Assembly (NCBI RefSeq): GCF_003002055.1
Contig: NZ_PVZF01000006.1
Location: forward strand, 124,001-188,000
Direction: 5' to 3'
Length of the DNA stretch: 64,000 nucleotides
Source: Kineococcus rhizosphaerae
GTDB taxonomy: Bacteria; Actinomycetota; Actinomycetes; Actinomycetales; Kineococcaceae
Part shown: one piece after another, positions 34,069 through 42,177 of the stretch
How the letters are laid out: every line of letters starts with the position of its first letter
Position numbering within the stretch: the first letter of the stretch is position 1
The notes under the pieces: model-generated
Databases searched by the model: none
What the model was told of the DNA's origin: nothing
The model's input: only the letters and a program-made list of their open reading frames with translations
Position numbers and translations under genes: made by a program

Positions 34069-35031
34069 GTGTCCGACCTCGACCTCGTCTTCGGCGGGCG
34101 CGTGTTCTGCGACCTCGTCCTGTCCGGCGTCCGCGCACCCGTCCCGGGGGCCGAGGTGTTCGCCGACGGCTTCACCCTCACCCCCGGCGGGACGGCCACG
34201 CGCGCCGTCGCCGGGGCCCGGCTGGGGTTCCGCACCGCCCTCGTGGGCGCCACGGGAGCCGACGAGCTCGGCGCGGTGGTCCGCTCCGCGCTCGCCCGCG
34301 AGGACGGGCTCGACCTGACCTGGCTCGCCGAGGTGCCCGGGGCCCGCACCGCGGTGACCGTCGCGCTGACCAGCGCCGACGAACGCAGCTTCGTCACCTA
34401 CGAGGAGCGCGCCACGTGGCTGCCCGACGCGCTGCCCCGGCCGCTGCCGGCGGTCGGCGCGTGCCACGTGGGGCTCGCCGAGGGGGTGCCGCCGTGGGTG
34501 GCGGGCCTGCGCAGCCGGGGGACGTTCGTCGTCGGGGGCGTGGGGTGGGACGAGACCGGGGCCTGGGACCCGGCCGTGCTGGACCGGCTCGCCGGCGTCG
34601 ACGCCTTCGTCCCCAACGAGGACGAGGCGCGGGCGTACACGCGCACCCCGGACGCCGTGCACGCCCTGGACGCCCTGGCGCGGCGGACGGGCGTGGTCGT
34701 GGTCACCCGGGGCGCGGACGGCGCGGTCGCGCTCGACGCAGGCACGGGTGAGCGGTGCGACGTGCCGGCACCGCGGGTGCGGGCCGTCGACCCGACCGGC
34801 GCCGGGGACTGCTTCGTCGCGGCGTTCTGCGCAGGACGCACGGCGGGGTGGTCGTTGCGGACGGCGGTCTCCTTCGCCGTGCTCGCGGCCTCGGTGTCCG
34901 TGCAGCGCCTCGGCGGCGCCTCGGCGGCACCCAGCCGCGCCGAACTCCTCACGGCCCTGGCGTGGCACCGCGAGCACGACAGCCTGCCGGCCGCGGACTG
35001 GCACCTGGTGCAGGACCACCTGTCCGCCTGA
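34069..35031 (+). CDS. PfkB-family carbohydrate kinase
   Basis: A 320-residue ribokinase-fold kinase. The first signature appears as GGTATRAVAGARLGFRTALVGATGADELG (residues 40-68) and the second as DPTGAGDCFVAAF (241-253) with the catalytic base D247 in the GAGD anion hole. It phosphorylates a sugar or nucleoside with ATP in the cytoplasm. GTG 34069 follows CGAGGAG by 7 bases. Divergent from the GH4-GH38-GH2 operon, sharing its control region, it probably phosphorylates a sugar those enzymes release or feed on. Confidence 0.9.
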   Translation: MSDLDLVFGGRVFCDLVLSGVRAPVPGAEVFADGFTLTPGGTATRAVAGARLGFRTALVGATGADELGAVVRSALAREDGLDLTWLAEVPGARTAVTVALTSADERSFVTYEERATWLPDALPRPLPAVGACHVGLAEGVPPWVAGLRSRGTFVVGGVGWDETGAWDPAVLDRLAGVDAFVPNEDEARAYTRTPDAVHALDALARRTGVVVVTRGADGAVALDAGTGERCDVPAPRVRAVDPTGAGDCFVAAFCAGRTAGWSLRTAVSFAVLAASVSVQRLGGASAAPSRAELLTALAWHREHDSLPAADWHLVQDHLSA

Positions 35032-35087
35032 GCGGCGGGCCGGCCGCGCGGGCCGGTTCCTCCGACCGCCCCCCGTCCCGACGTCGA

Positions 35088-35118
35088 GGGGCCGCCCCAC
35101 CAGCGGTGGGGCGGCCCC
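35088..35118. terminator. Bidirectional intrinsic terminator
   Basis: GGGGCCGCCCCACC (35088-35101), loop AGC, GGTGGGGCGGCCCC (35105-35118): a perfect 14-bp stem between the convergent PfkB gene and the importer 3 operon. It can stop transcription on both strands. Confidence 0.8.
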
Positions 35119-35134
35119 TGGGCTCAGGCAGCCG

Positions 35135-36478
35135 TCACACCATGCCCTTGGCCGTCGTCAGAGCGTTCTTGGCCGCGTCGGCGGGCTTGGTCCGGCCGAA
35201 CAGCTGGTCGGTGCCGATCGTGGTGAACTCGGTGTTCCACGCCGAGGCACCCGAGGGCGTCACCTGCGGCGGGTCGACGACCTCGGACGCGATCGCCTGC
35301 GAGAACGCCAGCACGATCTTCGACTGGGGGCTCAGCACCGGCTCGATGTCCTTCTGCACCGACGGGATCGCCGGGACACCGCGCTCGGTCGTGAGGATCT
35401 TCGTGGCGGCGGGGTCGGTGAGCATGAAGTCGACGAACTTCGCCGCGTTCTCGCTCTGCTTCGTCCGGGCCGAGATGGACCAGTACATGGAGGCCTTGTT
35501 CACCATCCGCGGCGACTCGCCCGTCTTCTGCGCGGGCAGGCGCAGCAGCTTCAGCTCGTTGCCGCTGGCGGCGGCGAAGGCCGAGATCTGGGTGTGGAAC
35601 TGCAGGTGGAAGGCCGCCTTGTTCGTCGCGAACAGCGACGCGTCGAGCGCGGCCGTGGAGTTCTCGCTCTGCACCGAGGCCTGGGGGGTCGCCCCGGAGG
35701 CCACGAGCGCGTCGGCGTACTCGAAGTAGCTGGTCACCGTGGCCTCGTCGGCCGCGGTCTGCTCCTTCGTCGGAAAGATCTCCTGCTTGAACTGGCGCAC
35801 CCACGCCCCGACCTCAGCGGTGCCCGTCCCGTAGCCGTCGAACCCGACGACGCCCTGGGCGCCGAGCTTGGCGGAGACCTGGGTGGCCAGGGCGGCGAAC
35901 TCCTCCCACGTCCACTTCGTGTCGTCGGGCATCTCGACGCCGGCCTGCTGCAGGACCGTCGGGTTCACCCCGACGGAGAAGTTGCCGACGCCGATGGGGG
36001 CGCCGACGAGCTTGTCCTCGACCTTGCCGGTGTCCAGGACCTTGGAGTCCATCTCGGACAGGTCGAGCTGGCTCTTGACCGTGTCCAGGTCCAGGAGCGC
36101 GCCCCGGGTGCCGTAGGCCGCGATGTACGCCTCGTCCATCTGGATCACGTCGGGCGAGTCGTTGGCGGCGGTGCTGGTGGCCAGCTTGTCCCAGTAGTTG
36201 GTCCACTCGGAGTTCTCGACCGTGACCTTGATGCCGGGGTTGGCCTTCTCGAACTCGGCCGCCGCCTGCTGGGTCAGCTTCAGGCGCGAGTCGTTGCCCC
36301 AGGTGGACACGCGCAGGGTGCCCCCGCTGTCGCCGGAGGCCTTCGAGCCCCCCGAGCTGCCGGGGGCGCAGGCGGCGAGGGCCGCGACGGAACCGGTCGC
36401 GGCGAAGGCCGCCACGACGGACCGCCGGGACAGGCCGTGCGGGAAGGAGGAGCGGTGGGTGCGGGGCGCGTCAGTCAT
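35135..36478 (-). CDS. Sugar-binding lipoprotein of ABC importer 3
   Basis: A 447-residue solute-binding protein. Signal: GLSRRSVVAAFAATGSVAALAAC with twin arginine at 18-19 and lipidated C37. Mature part begins GGTLRVSTWGNDSRLKLTQQ; QMDEAYIAAYGTRGALLDL and NKASMYWSISARTKQ fit family 1 binding proteins. It is the last gene of a five-gene operon, unlike importers 1 and 2 where it comes first. It lies 67 bases after the permease stop and ends 16 bases from a strong terminator. Confidence 0.9.
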   Translation of the reverse strand: MTDAPRTHRSSFPHGLSRRSVVAAFAATGSVAALAACAPGSSGGSKASGDSGGTLRVSTWGNDSRLKLTQQAAAEFEKANPGIKVTVENSEWTNYWDKLATSTAANDSPDVIQMDEAYIAAYGTRGALLDLDTVKSQLDLSEMDSKVLDTGKVEDKLVGAPIGVGNFSVGVNPTVLQQAGVEMPDDTKWTWEEFAALATQVSAKLGAQGVVGFDGYGTGTAEVGAWVRQFKQEIFPTKEQTAADEATVTSYFEYADALVASGATPQASVQSENSTAALDASLFATNKAAFHLQFHTQISAFAAASGNELKLLRLPAQKTGESPRMVNKASMYWSISARTKQSENAAKFVDFMLTDPAATKILTTERGVPAIPSVQKDIEPVLSPQSKIVLAFSQAIASEVVDPPQVTPSGASAWNTEFTTIGTDQLFGRTKPADAAKNALTTAKGMV

Positions 36479-36545
36479 GTCAGCGAGGCCGTTCTCGTCG
36501 AGGGGGCGCGGGTGGAGTGGTGGTGCGGTGCGGTGGTGCGGGTGG

Positions 36546-37451
36546 TCACTTGCCGCCGGTGGTCGCGATCCCCTTGACGAGGAAGCGCTGGCCGAAGAGG
36601 AAGACCAGGAACAACGGGACGAGCGTGACGATGGACATCGCGAACATCGCTCCCCAGTTGCTGCCGCTGGTCGCGTCGAGGAAGCTCTTCAGGGCCACCG
36701 GGACGGTGTAGGCGTTGGGGTCGGTGAGGTAGATCAGCGGGGTGAAGAAGTCCGACCAGGTCCAGATGAAGGTGAAGATCGCCGTGGTGGCCAGCGCCGG
36801 CCCCATGAGCGGCAGCATCACCCGCAGGAAGATCCGGCCGTGGCCGCAGCCGTCGATGCGGGCCGCCTCGTCCAGTTCACGCGGGATGCCGCGGATGAAC
36901 TGCACCATGAGGAAGATGAAGAACGAGTCCGTCGCCAGGAACTTGGGCAGGATCAGCGGGACGAACGTGTTCACCCACCCCAGGTGGTTGAACAGGATGT
37001 ACTGCGGCACCAGGACCACGTGGATCGGGACCATGACCGTGATGAGCATGATCGCGAACCACATGTTGCGGAACCGGAACCGGCAGCGGGCGAAGGCGTA
37101 CGCCGCCAGCGAGCAGGCGAACAGGTTCCCCGCCACCGCACCGACGACGACGATCGCGGAGTTCACGATGTAGTGCCCGAACGGTTGGGCCAGCGCCGTC
37201 CAGCCGCCCGTGTAGTTCGAGGTCACCAGGTCGTTGATCCACAGCCCGGGGGTGCGGAAGATGACGTTGGTGGGCCGGAACGAGGAGACCAGCAGCCACA
37301 GCAGCGGGTAGACCATGACGATGCTGACGACGATCAGCACCGCGTGCTTGACCACCGAGCGGGCCCTGGAGGACGCCGAGCGGCCGCCGACCGCGGACCT
37401 CGCCGACGCGCGCGTGGTGGTGACCGGGGCACTTTCCTGGAGATCAGTCAT
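36546..37451 (-). CDS. Carbohydrate ABC transporter permease (importer 3, MalG-type)
   Basis: A 301-residue permease with a 30-residue basic N-terminus, six hydrophobic segments and EAA loop EAARIDGCGHGRIFLRVMLP. The ending FGQRFLVKGIATTGGK is MalG-like. ATG 37451 overlaps the upstream permease stop by 8 bases. The partner ATPase is not in the window. Confidence 0.9.
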   Translation of the reverse strand: MTDLQESAPVTTTRASARSAVGGRSASSRARSVVKHAVLIVVSIVMVYPLLWLLVSSFRPTNVIFRTPGLWINDLVTSNYTGGWTALAQPFGHYIVNSAIVVVGAVAGNLFACSLAAYAFARCRFRFRNMWFAIMLITVMVPIHVVLVPQYILFNHLGWVNTFVPLILPKFLATDSFFIFLMVQFIRGIPRELDEAARIDGCGHGRIFLRVMLPLMGPALATTAIFTFIWTWSDFFTPLIYLTDPNAYTVPVALKSFLDATSGSNWGAMFAMSIVTLVPLFLVFLFGQRFLVKGIATTGGK

Positions 37452-38409
37452 CGTAGAACACCCAGTACTTCGACAGGAGGAAGTTGAGAGCGGTCAGGAC
37501 ACCGACGATGAGCACGAGCAGCCACGCCATCGCGGCCGCGTAGCCCATCTCCAGCTGCCCGAAACCCTTCTGGTACAGGTAGAGCGAGTAGAACATCGTC
37601 GAGTCCGCGGGCCCGCCGGTCCCCCCGGAGACCACGAAGGCCTGGGTGAAGGACTGGAAGGCGTTGATGAGCTGCAGCACGAGGTTGAAGAAGATGATCG
37701 GCGACAGCAGCGGCAACGTGATCTTCGAGAACCGCGTCCACCGGGAGGCGCCGTCGACGGCGGCGGCCTCGTGGTACATCGCCGGGATCTGACGCAGCCC
37801 GGCCAGGAAGATCACCATCGGCGACCCGAACGTCCAGACGTGCAGGACGATGATCGTCCACAGGGCGTACCGCGGGTCCGACACCCACCCCGTCGTGGAG
37901 TGGATGCCCACGAGCCCGAGGAGCTGGTTCACCAGCCCCTGCGTGCCGAAGATCTGCCGCCACAGCAGCGCGATGGCGACCGACCCGCCGAGCATGGAGG
38001 GCAGGTAGAAGATCGAGCGGTACAGCGCCAGGCCCCGCATGCCGCGGTCCAAGACGATCGCCACCGCCAGCGCGAAGCCCAGCTGGAGCGGGACACCCAC
38101 CACGACGTAGATGAAGGTCACCTTGAGCGAGTGGTGCAGGCGGGCGTCGCCGAGCATGTCCAGGTAGTTCTGGACGCCGATCCACGTCGGCGGCTGGAGC
38201 AGGCTGTACTGGGTGAACGACAGGTACAGGCTGGCCAGCATCGGGCCGATGGTGATGACCGCCAGCCCCAGGAACCAGGGCGTGAGGAACAGGTAGGCGG
38301 TCTTGTTGTCGCGGTTGTTCTCCCGGCGCCGGGCGGCCTTCTCCTCCGGCGTCAGCGGCCGCCGGGCCCGGTCGGCGCGCAGGGACGACAGTTCGCCGAT
38401 GGCGCTCAT
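37444..38409 (-). CDS. Carbohydrate ABC transporter permease (importer 3, MalF-type)
   Basis: A 321-residue permease. A charged N-terminus (LTPEEKAARRRENNRDNK) precedes six hydrophobic segments starting AYLFLTPWFLGLAVITIGPM. The EAA loop is EAAAVDGASRWTRFSKITLP. ATG 38409 follows GGGAGGT by 7 bases; the much longer frame to 39168 upstream is the shadow of the oxidoreductase gene. A gap of about 90 bases separates it from that gene, with no clear promoter. Confidence 0.9.
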   Translation of the reverse strand: MSAIGELSSLRADRARRPLTPEEKAARRRENNRDNKTAYLFLTPWFLGLAVITIGPMLASLYLSFTQYSLLQPPTWIGVQNYLDMLGDARLHHSLKVTFIYVVVGVPLQLGFALAVAIVLDRGMRGLALYRSIFYLPSMLGGSVAIALLWRQIFGTQGLVNQLLGLVGIHSTTGWVSDPRYALWTIIVLHVWTFGSPMVIFLAGLRQIPAMYHEAAAVDGASRWTRFSKITLPLLSPIIFFNLVLQLINAFQSFTQAFVVSGGTGGPADSTMFYSLYLYQKGFGQLEMGYAAAMAWLLVLIVGVLTALNFLLSKYWVFYDD

Positions 38410-38498
38410 CGCGTCGACCTCCCGTCGTGCTGCGGGTCGATCATCGGATCCACCTCTCCGTTCGTCATCGATGCGGGGGTGCGGGTGCGGGGTGGGTG

Positions 38499-39686
38499 CT
38501 AGGAGAGCGTGAACCGGGCCGAGACCCGGTCCGCCGGGTGACCGCCGTCGAGCCGACAGTAGAAGGCGCTGTCCGGGGTGAGGTCGCCGCGGGCGATCGT
38601 CGTCCCCTCCAGGGCGGAGGCGTAGAGCCCGGTGACGAACTCCATCGTCGGCCGGGTGCTGGTCAGCGTCGTGGCGTGCCGGCGCCCGGCGAGGAGGTCG
38701 TCGACGAGTTCGTCGATCTGCGCGGCGTGGTTGGACGGCAGGTCGGTCCCCGCCGAGGCCTGCCACACGTCGAGGCCAGTGCCCGCGGCCGTCGAGTCCC
38801 CCCGGGCGGTGCCCGGGTCGACCCCGTTGGCCGCCAGCGTCCCGGCGTCGGGCAGCGGGAACCAGGACCAGTCGGCGTCGGAGTAGCCGTAGAGGTGGTT
38901 GACCTCCAGGGTCCCGCCGGTGGTGTCGACGCGGATCCGGCTGACCTCGCGCGGGGAGAGCAGGCTCGTGACCACGGAGGCGACGGCACCGCTCTCGAGG
39001 GCGACCGACGCCGTGGCGACGTCCTCGAACTCGACCGGGCGCGCGATCCGCGAGGCCTTGGCGTCGACGGTGGACCAGTTGCCCAGCAGGTGCAGCATCA
39101 GGTCGATCTGGTGGATGGCGTGGCCGAGGGTCGGGCCCCCGCCCTCCCCCGCCCAGTTCCCGCGCCACGCCGGGTCGAAGTAGCTCTCGGGCCGGTACCA
39201 GAGGGTTTCGCAGACCGCGATCTGCGGGGCGCCGAGCGCGCCCTCGGCGAGCAGCCGGTGGGCGCGCTTGGCGCCGGACCCGTGCCGGTGCTGGAAGACG
39301 ACGTACACCGACCCGGTGCTGGCGGCCTCGGCCTCGGCGATGACGTCGAGCTCGGCGAGGGTGACGGCCGGCGGCTTCTCCAGCAGCACCGAGATGCCGA
39401 GTTCGAGCAGGGCGACCGTGGTCGCGGTGTGGCTGCCCGGGGGCGTGCAGACGGAGGCGAGCTGCACGCCATGGGCGGCGAGGTCGGCGAGGCTGTCGGC
39501 CGCGGCGGTGTCGAACTCCTCGGCGAACTTCTTCGTGGCCGCGGGGTCCACGTCGTGGGCGGCGACGATCCGCGCCCGCGGGTTGCCGGCGTAGGCCCGC
39601 CCGTGCGAGCGGGCGATGCCCCCGCAGCCGACGATGCCGACCCGCAGTTCCTGTTCCGTGCCGGGAGTGCTGTCGGAGGTGCTCAC
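38499..39686 (-). CDS. Gfo/Idh/MocA-family oxidoreductase (importer 3 operon, second)
   Basis: A 395-residue NAD(P)-dependent dehydrogenase. Rossmann loop GIVGCGGIARSHGRAYA (17-33), VCTPPGSHTAT, and the catalytic lysine in VLLEKPPAVT. The substrate-side helix GPTLGHAIHQIDLMLHLLG supplies the conserved Asp and His. GTG 39686 overlaps the stop of the first oxidoreductase by 4 bases. The pair of different oxidoreductases in one operon suggests oxidation at one carbon and reduction at another, a common route for epimerising or degrading unusual sugars. Confidence 0.9.
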   Translation of the reverse strand: MSTSDSTPGTEQELRVGIVGCGGIARSHGRAYAGNPRARIVAAHDVDPAATKKFAEEFDTAAADSLADLAAHGVQLASVCTPPGSHTATTVALLELGISVLLEKPPAVTLAELDVIAEAEAASTGSVYVVFQHRHGSGAKRAHRLLAEGALGAPQIAVCETLWYRPESYFDPAWRGNWAGEGGGPTLGHAIHQIDLMLHLLGNWSTVDAKASRIARPVEFEDVATASVALESGAVASVVTSLLSPREVSRIRVDTTGGTLEVNHLYGYSDADWSWFPLPDAGTLAANGVDPGTARGDSTAAGTGLDVWQASAGTDLPSNHAAQIDELVDDLLAGRRHATTLTSTRPTMEFVTGLYASALEGTTIARGDLTPDSAFYCRLDGGHPADRVSARFTLS

Positions 39687-40750
39687 GCGGCGAAACCTCT
39701 CTTCGTGGCGTTCTGCTGGGCGGTGATCGCCAGGCGCATCACCTCGAAGGTGTGGCTCTGCGGGCAGGCGGTCTCGGTGCGGTGGCGCACGTCGTGGACG
39801 AGCGCCGGGTAGTACGGGAGCTCCACGTCGGAGCAGTCGACGCGTTCGGTGGTGCTGTCGTCGACGACGAACAGGTGGTCGCCGCCCTCGCGGCCGGCGA
39901 GGTCGACGTACTTGCGCAGCTCGATGAACCCTTCGGTGCCGAGGATCGTCGTGCGCCCGTCGCCCCAGGTCGGCAGCCCCTTGGGGGTGTACCAGTCGAC
40001 GCGCACGTACCCGTGGGCGCGGTCGGACACCAGCGTCAGGTCACCGAAGTCCTGCATGCGCGGGGAGTCGGGGTGGGTGTAGTTCGCGACGGCGCTGGAG
40101 ACGACGTCGGCCGTCGTCGAACCGGTGTAGAAGAGGAACTGGTCGATCTGGTGGCTGGCGATGTCGGTGAGGATCCCGCCGGTGCGGCCGCGGTCGTAGA
40201 ACCAGTCCGGACGGCCCTCGCCGCCGGCCAGGTGGGCCCGGTCGCCCTCGCGGTGCGGCCCGAGCCCGATGGTCTGCACGACGCGCCCGATCCGGCCGGA
40301 CTGCACGATCTCCCCGGCCTTGACGGCGCTGCGGACCTCGAAGCGCTCGGAGAAGGTGACCGACCAGAACCGCCCCGACTCCGCGACGGCCTTCTCGACG
40401 TCCTCGAGCTGCTCGAGGCTGATGCACCCGGGCTTGTCGGCGACGACGTCCTTGCCGTGGCGCAGGGCCTGGACGGCGATCGGGCCGCGCCGGTCGGGCA
40501 CGGCGGCGGTGACGACCAGGTCGATCGTCGGGTCGGTCAGGAGGTCGTCGGGGTGCTCGGCCCACGCGACGTCGGGCCAGCGCTGCGCGACGGCCCTGGC
40601 CACCGCGGCGTCGCGGTCGTCGCTGGCCAGCCCGACCAGTTCGCAGCCCTGCCCGAGCAGTCCGGCGATCTGCCCGAACGCGTGGGCGTGGTCGAGACCC
40701 ACGGCGGCGAACCGCACGGGCGGGGCCGAGGTGTCCTGGTCGGTGCTCAT
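39683..40750 (-). CDS. Gfo/Idh/MocA-family oxidoreductase (importer 3 operon, first)
   Basis: A 355-residue member of the family with a variant cofactor loop (FAAVGLDHAHAFGQIAGL instead of GxGxxG), as in the subgroup that begins AAVGLDHxH. The lysine motif is DVVADKPGCISLEQLE, and GGILTDIASHQIDQFLFYTG is the catalytic helix. ATG 40750 follows GGAG; a frame to 40813 gives an upstream ATG-less extension. It is the first gene of the five-gene operon, under a well-formed promoter with a LacI-type palindrome. Confidence 0.88.
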   Translation of the reverse strand: MSTDQDTSAPPVRFAAVGLDHAHAFGQIAGLLGQGCELVGLASDDRDAAVARAVAQRWPDVAWAEHPDDLLTDPTIDLVVTAAVPDRRGPIAVQALRHGKDVVADKPGCISLEQLEDVEKAVAESGRFWSVTFSERFEVRSAVKAGEIVQSGRIGRVVQTIGLGPHREGDRAHLAGGEGRPDWFYDRGRTGGILTDIASHQIDQFLFYTGSTTADVVSSAVANYTHPDSPRMQDFGDLTLVSDRAHGYVRVDWYTPKGLPTWGDGRTTILGTEGFIELRKYVDLAGREGGDHLFVVDDSTTERVDCSDVELPYYPALVHDVRHRTETACPQSHTFEVMRLAITAQQNATKRGFAA

Positions 40751-40787
40751 CGCGTGCGCTCCATCGTCCACTCCGTCGTCGTTGTCT

Positions 40788-40832
40788 GGAATGCGCTTTC
40801 CGAACTGTTGCACAACCCTTCCCGACGGTCAA
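40788..40832 (-). promoter_or_regulatory. Promoter and LacI-type operator of the importer 3 operon
   Basis: On the minus strand TTGACC (40832-40827), 17-base spacer and AACAGT (40809-40804) form a good promoter. The palindrome GGAATGCGCTTTCC (40788-40801), centred on GCGC, covers the expected transcription start; this form is typical of actinobacterial LacI-family operators. The divergent LacI regulator at 40981 is the obvious candidate repressor. Confidence 0.65.
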
Positions 40833-40886
40833 CGCTCTTGCGCTCGTGCGGGTGACGGGCACGGGGAGCGGTGGGGGGAGGTCGGA

Positions 40887-40936
40887 AAGTGATCGATAAT
40901 CTTCGTTGACTCGGGTACCTTAGTTATCGATCACTT
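40887..40936. promoter_or_regulatory. Paired ATCGAT inverted repeats upstream of the LacI gene
   Basis: AAGTGATCGATAA (40887-40899) and its exact complement TTATCGATCACTT (40924-40936) flank a 24-base spacer holding TTGACT. Each arm is itself nearly palindromic around ATCGAT, so this may be two operator sites whose centres are 34 bases apart. The position just before the LacI ribosome binding site suggests autoregulation. The motif differs from the GGAATGCGCTTTCC site nearer the sugar operon. Confidence 0.65.
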
Positions 40937-40980
40937 CGGGTGTCAACGATGAGACCCGACCAGTCCGGGGAGGGCACCGC

Positions 40981-42015
40981 ATGGCGCAGAAGCGCGCGAC
41001 CATCTACGAGGTGGCCACCCTGGCCGGCGTCTCGCACCAGACCGTGTCGCGCTACCTGCGCCACAACGGCGGCCTCAAACCGGCCACCACGGCCAAGGTG
41101 GAGGCGGCCATCGCGGAGCTGAACTACCGGCCCAACCTCGTGGCCCGGTCCATGCGCACCCGCCGCAGCGGACGGCTCGCGTTCCTCGTCCCGGCCGTGA
41201 AGCTGAACGTGCTGCCCCTGCGGCTGGTCTCCGAGGCCGTGACCGTGGGCCACGCGGCGGGGTACGCGATCGACCTCACCGGCTTGGAAGGCTCCGCGGC
41301 CGAACGCGCCGAGCGCGTGCGCGAGCTCGCCGAGTGCGGCGAGTACGAAGGCGTCCTCTCCCTGGGCACCCACGCACCGGGGCCGGAGGTCTCCCCCTCC
41401 GCCACGCCGGTCGTCACCATCGCGAACTACGACGACGAGCTGCGCGGCACCGGCGCCCTGGCCGACAGCGCCGCGGGGGTGCAGATCGTGCGGACCCTGG
41501 CCGAGCTGGGCCACGAGCACTTCCTGCACGTCAGCGGCCCGCCGGGGTGGGCCTCGGCCCGCAACCGCCTGGAGACGTTCCTGAAGACGACGGCCGACCT
41601 CGGCGTGCGGGGCACCGTCGCCGAGGGCGACTGGCACGGGCAGTCGGGGTTCGACGCCGTCGCGGCGCTGCCCCGGGACACCCCCGTCACGGCCGTCGTC
41701 GCCGCCAACGACCACGTCGCCGTCGGAGCCATGCGGGCCCTGACCCAGCGCGGCTGGCGGGTCCCGCGCGACGTGAGCGTCTTCGGCTGGGACGGCCACG
41801 ACTTCGGGCGGTTCTGCACGCCCACCCTGTCGACCGTCGTGATCGACGTCGAACGCCAGGGACGTGAGGCCATGGAGCGGCTCGTGGCCCTGGCCCGCGG
41901 GCTGGAACCGCCGGCACCCGACGCGCGGTCCCTGCACACGTTCCTGCCCCGGGAGTCGATCGGGCCCGCTCCCACCCGGCGCGCGCGGCTGAAACCCCTG
42001 CCCGCCCCGCGGTGA
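40981..42015 (+). CDS. LacI-family transcriptional regulator
   Basis: A 344-residue regulator. HTH: ATIYEVATLAGVSHQTVSRYLRH, then hinge NYRPNLVARSMRTRRSGRLAF; the sensor domain carries VAANDHVAVGAMRALTQRG and FGWDGHDFGRFCTPTLSTV. ATG 40981 follows GGGGAGGGC by about 6 bases. It is divergent from the importer 3/oxidoreductase operon and probably represses it in the absence of the sugar. Confidence 0.92.
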   Translation: MAQKRATIYEVATLAGVSHQTVSRYLRHNGGLKPATTAKVEAAIAELNYRPNLVARSMRTRRSGRLAFLVPAVKLNVLPLRLVSEAVTVGHAAGYAIDLTGLEGSAAERAERVRELAECGEYEGVLSLGTHAPGPEVSPSATPVVTIANYDDELRGTGALADSAAGVQIVRTLAELGHEHFLHVSGPPGWASARNRLETFLKTTADLGVRGTVAEGDWHGQSGFDAVAALPRDTPVTAVVAANDHVAVGAMRALTQRGWRVPRDVSVFGWDGHDFGRFCTPTLSTVVIDVERQGREAMERLVALARGLEPPAPDARSLHTFLPRESIGPAPTRRARLKPLPAPR

Positions 42016-42177
42016 CGCCACCCCGCGGGACCTGTCCTCCGCACGGACCGGGACGACTGCGTCCGGACGGGCGGGGACCTCACCTCGCGGCGGGTGTGCG
42101 AAACGGTGGTGCGGGTCGGTGCTGCCTGTCTCCTCGACGTCGGGGAACGGACCGCGACCGCTGACCGTGCGCGCACG

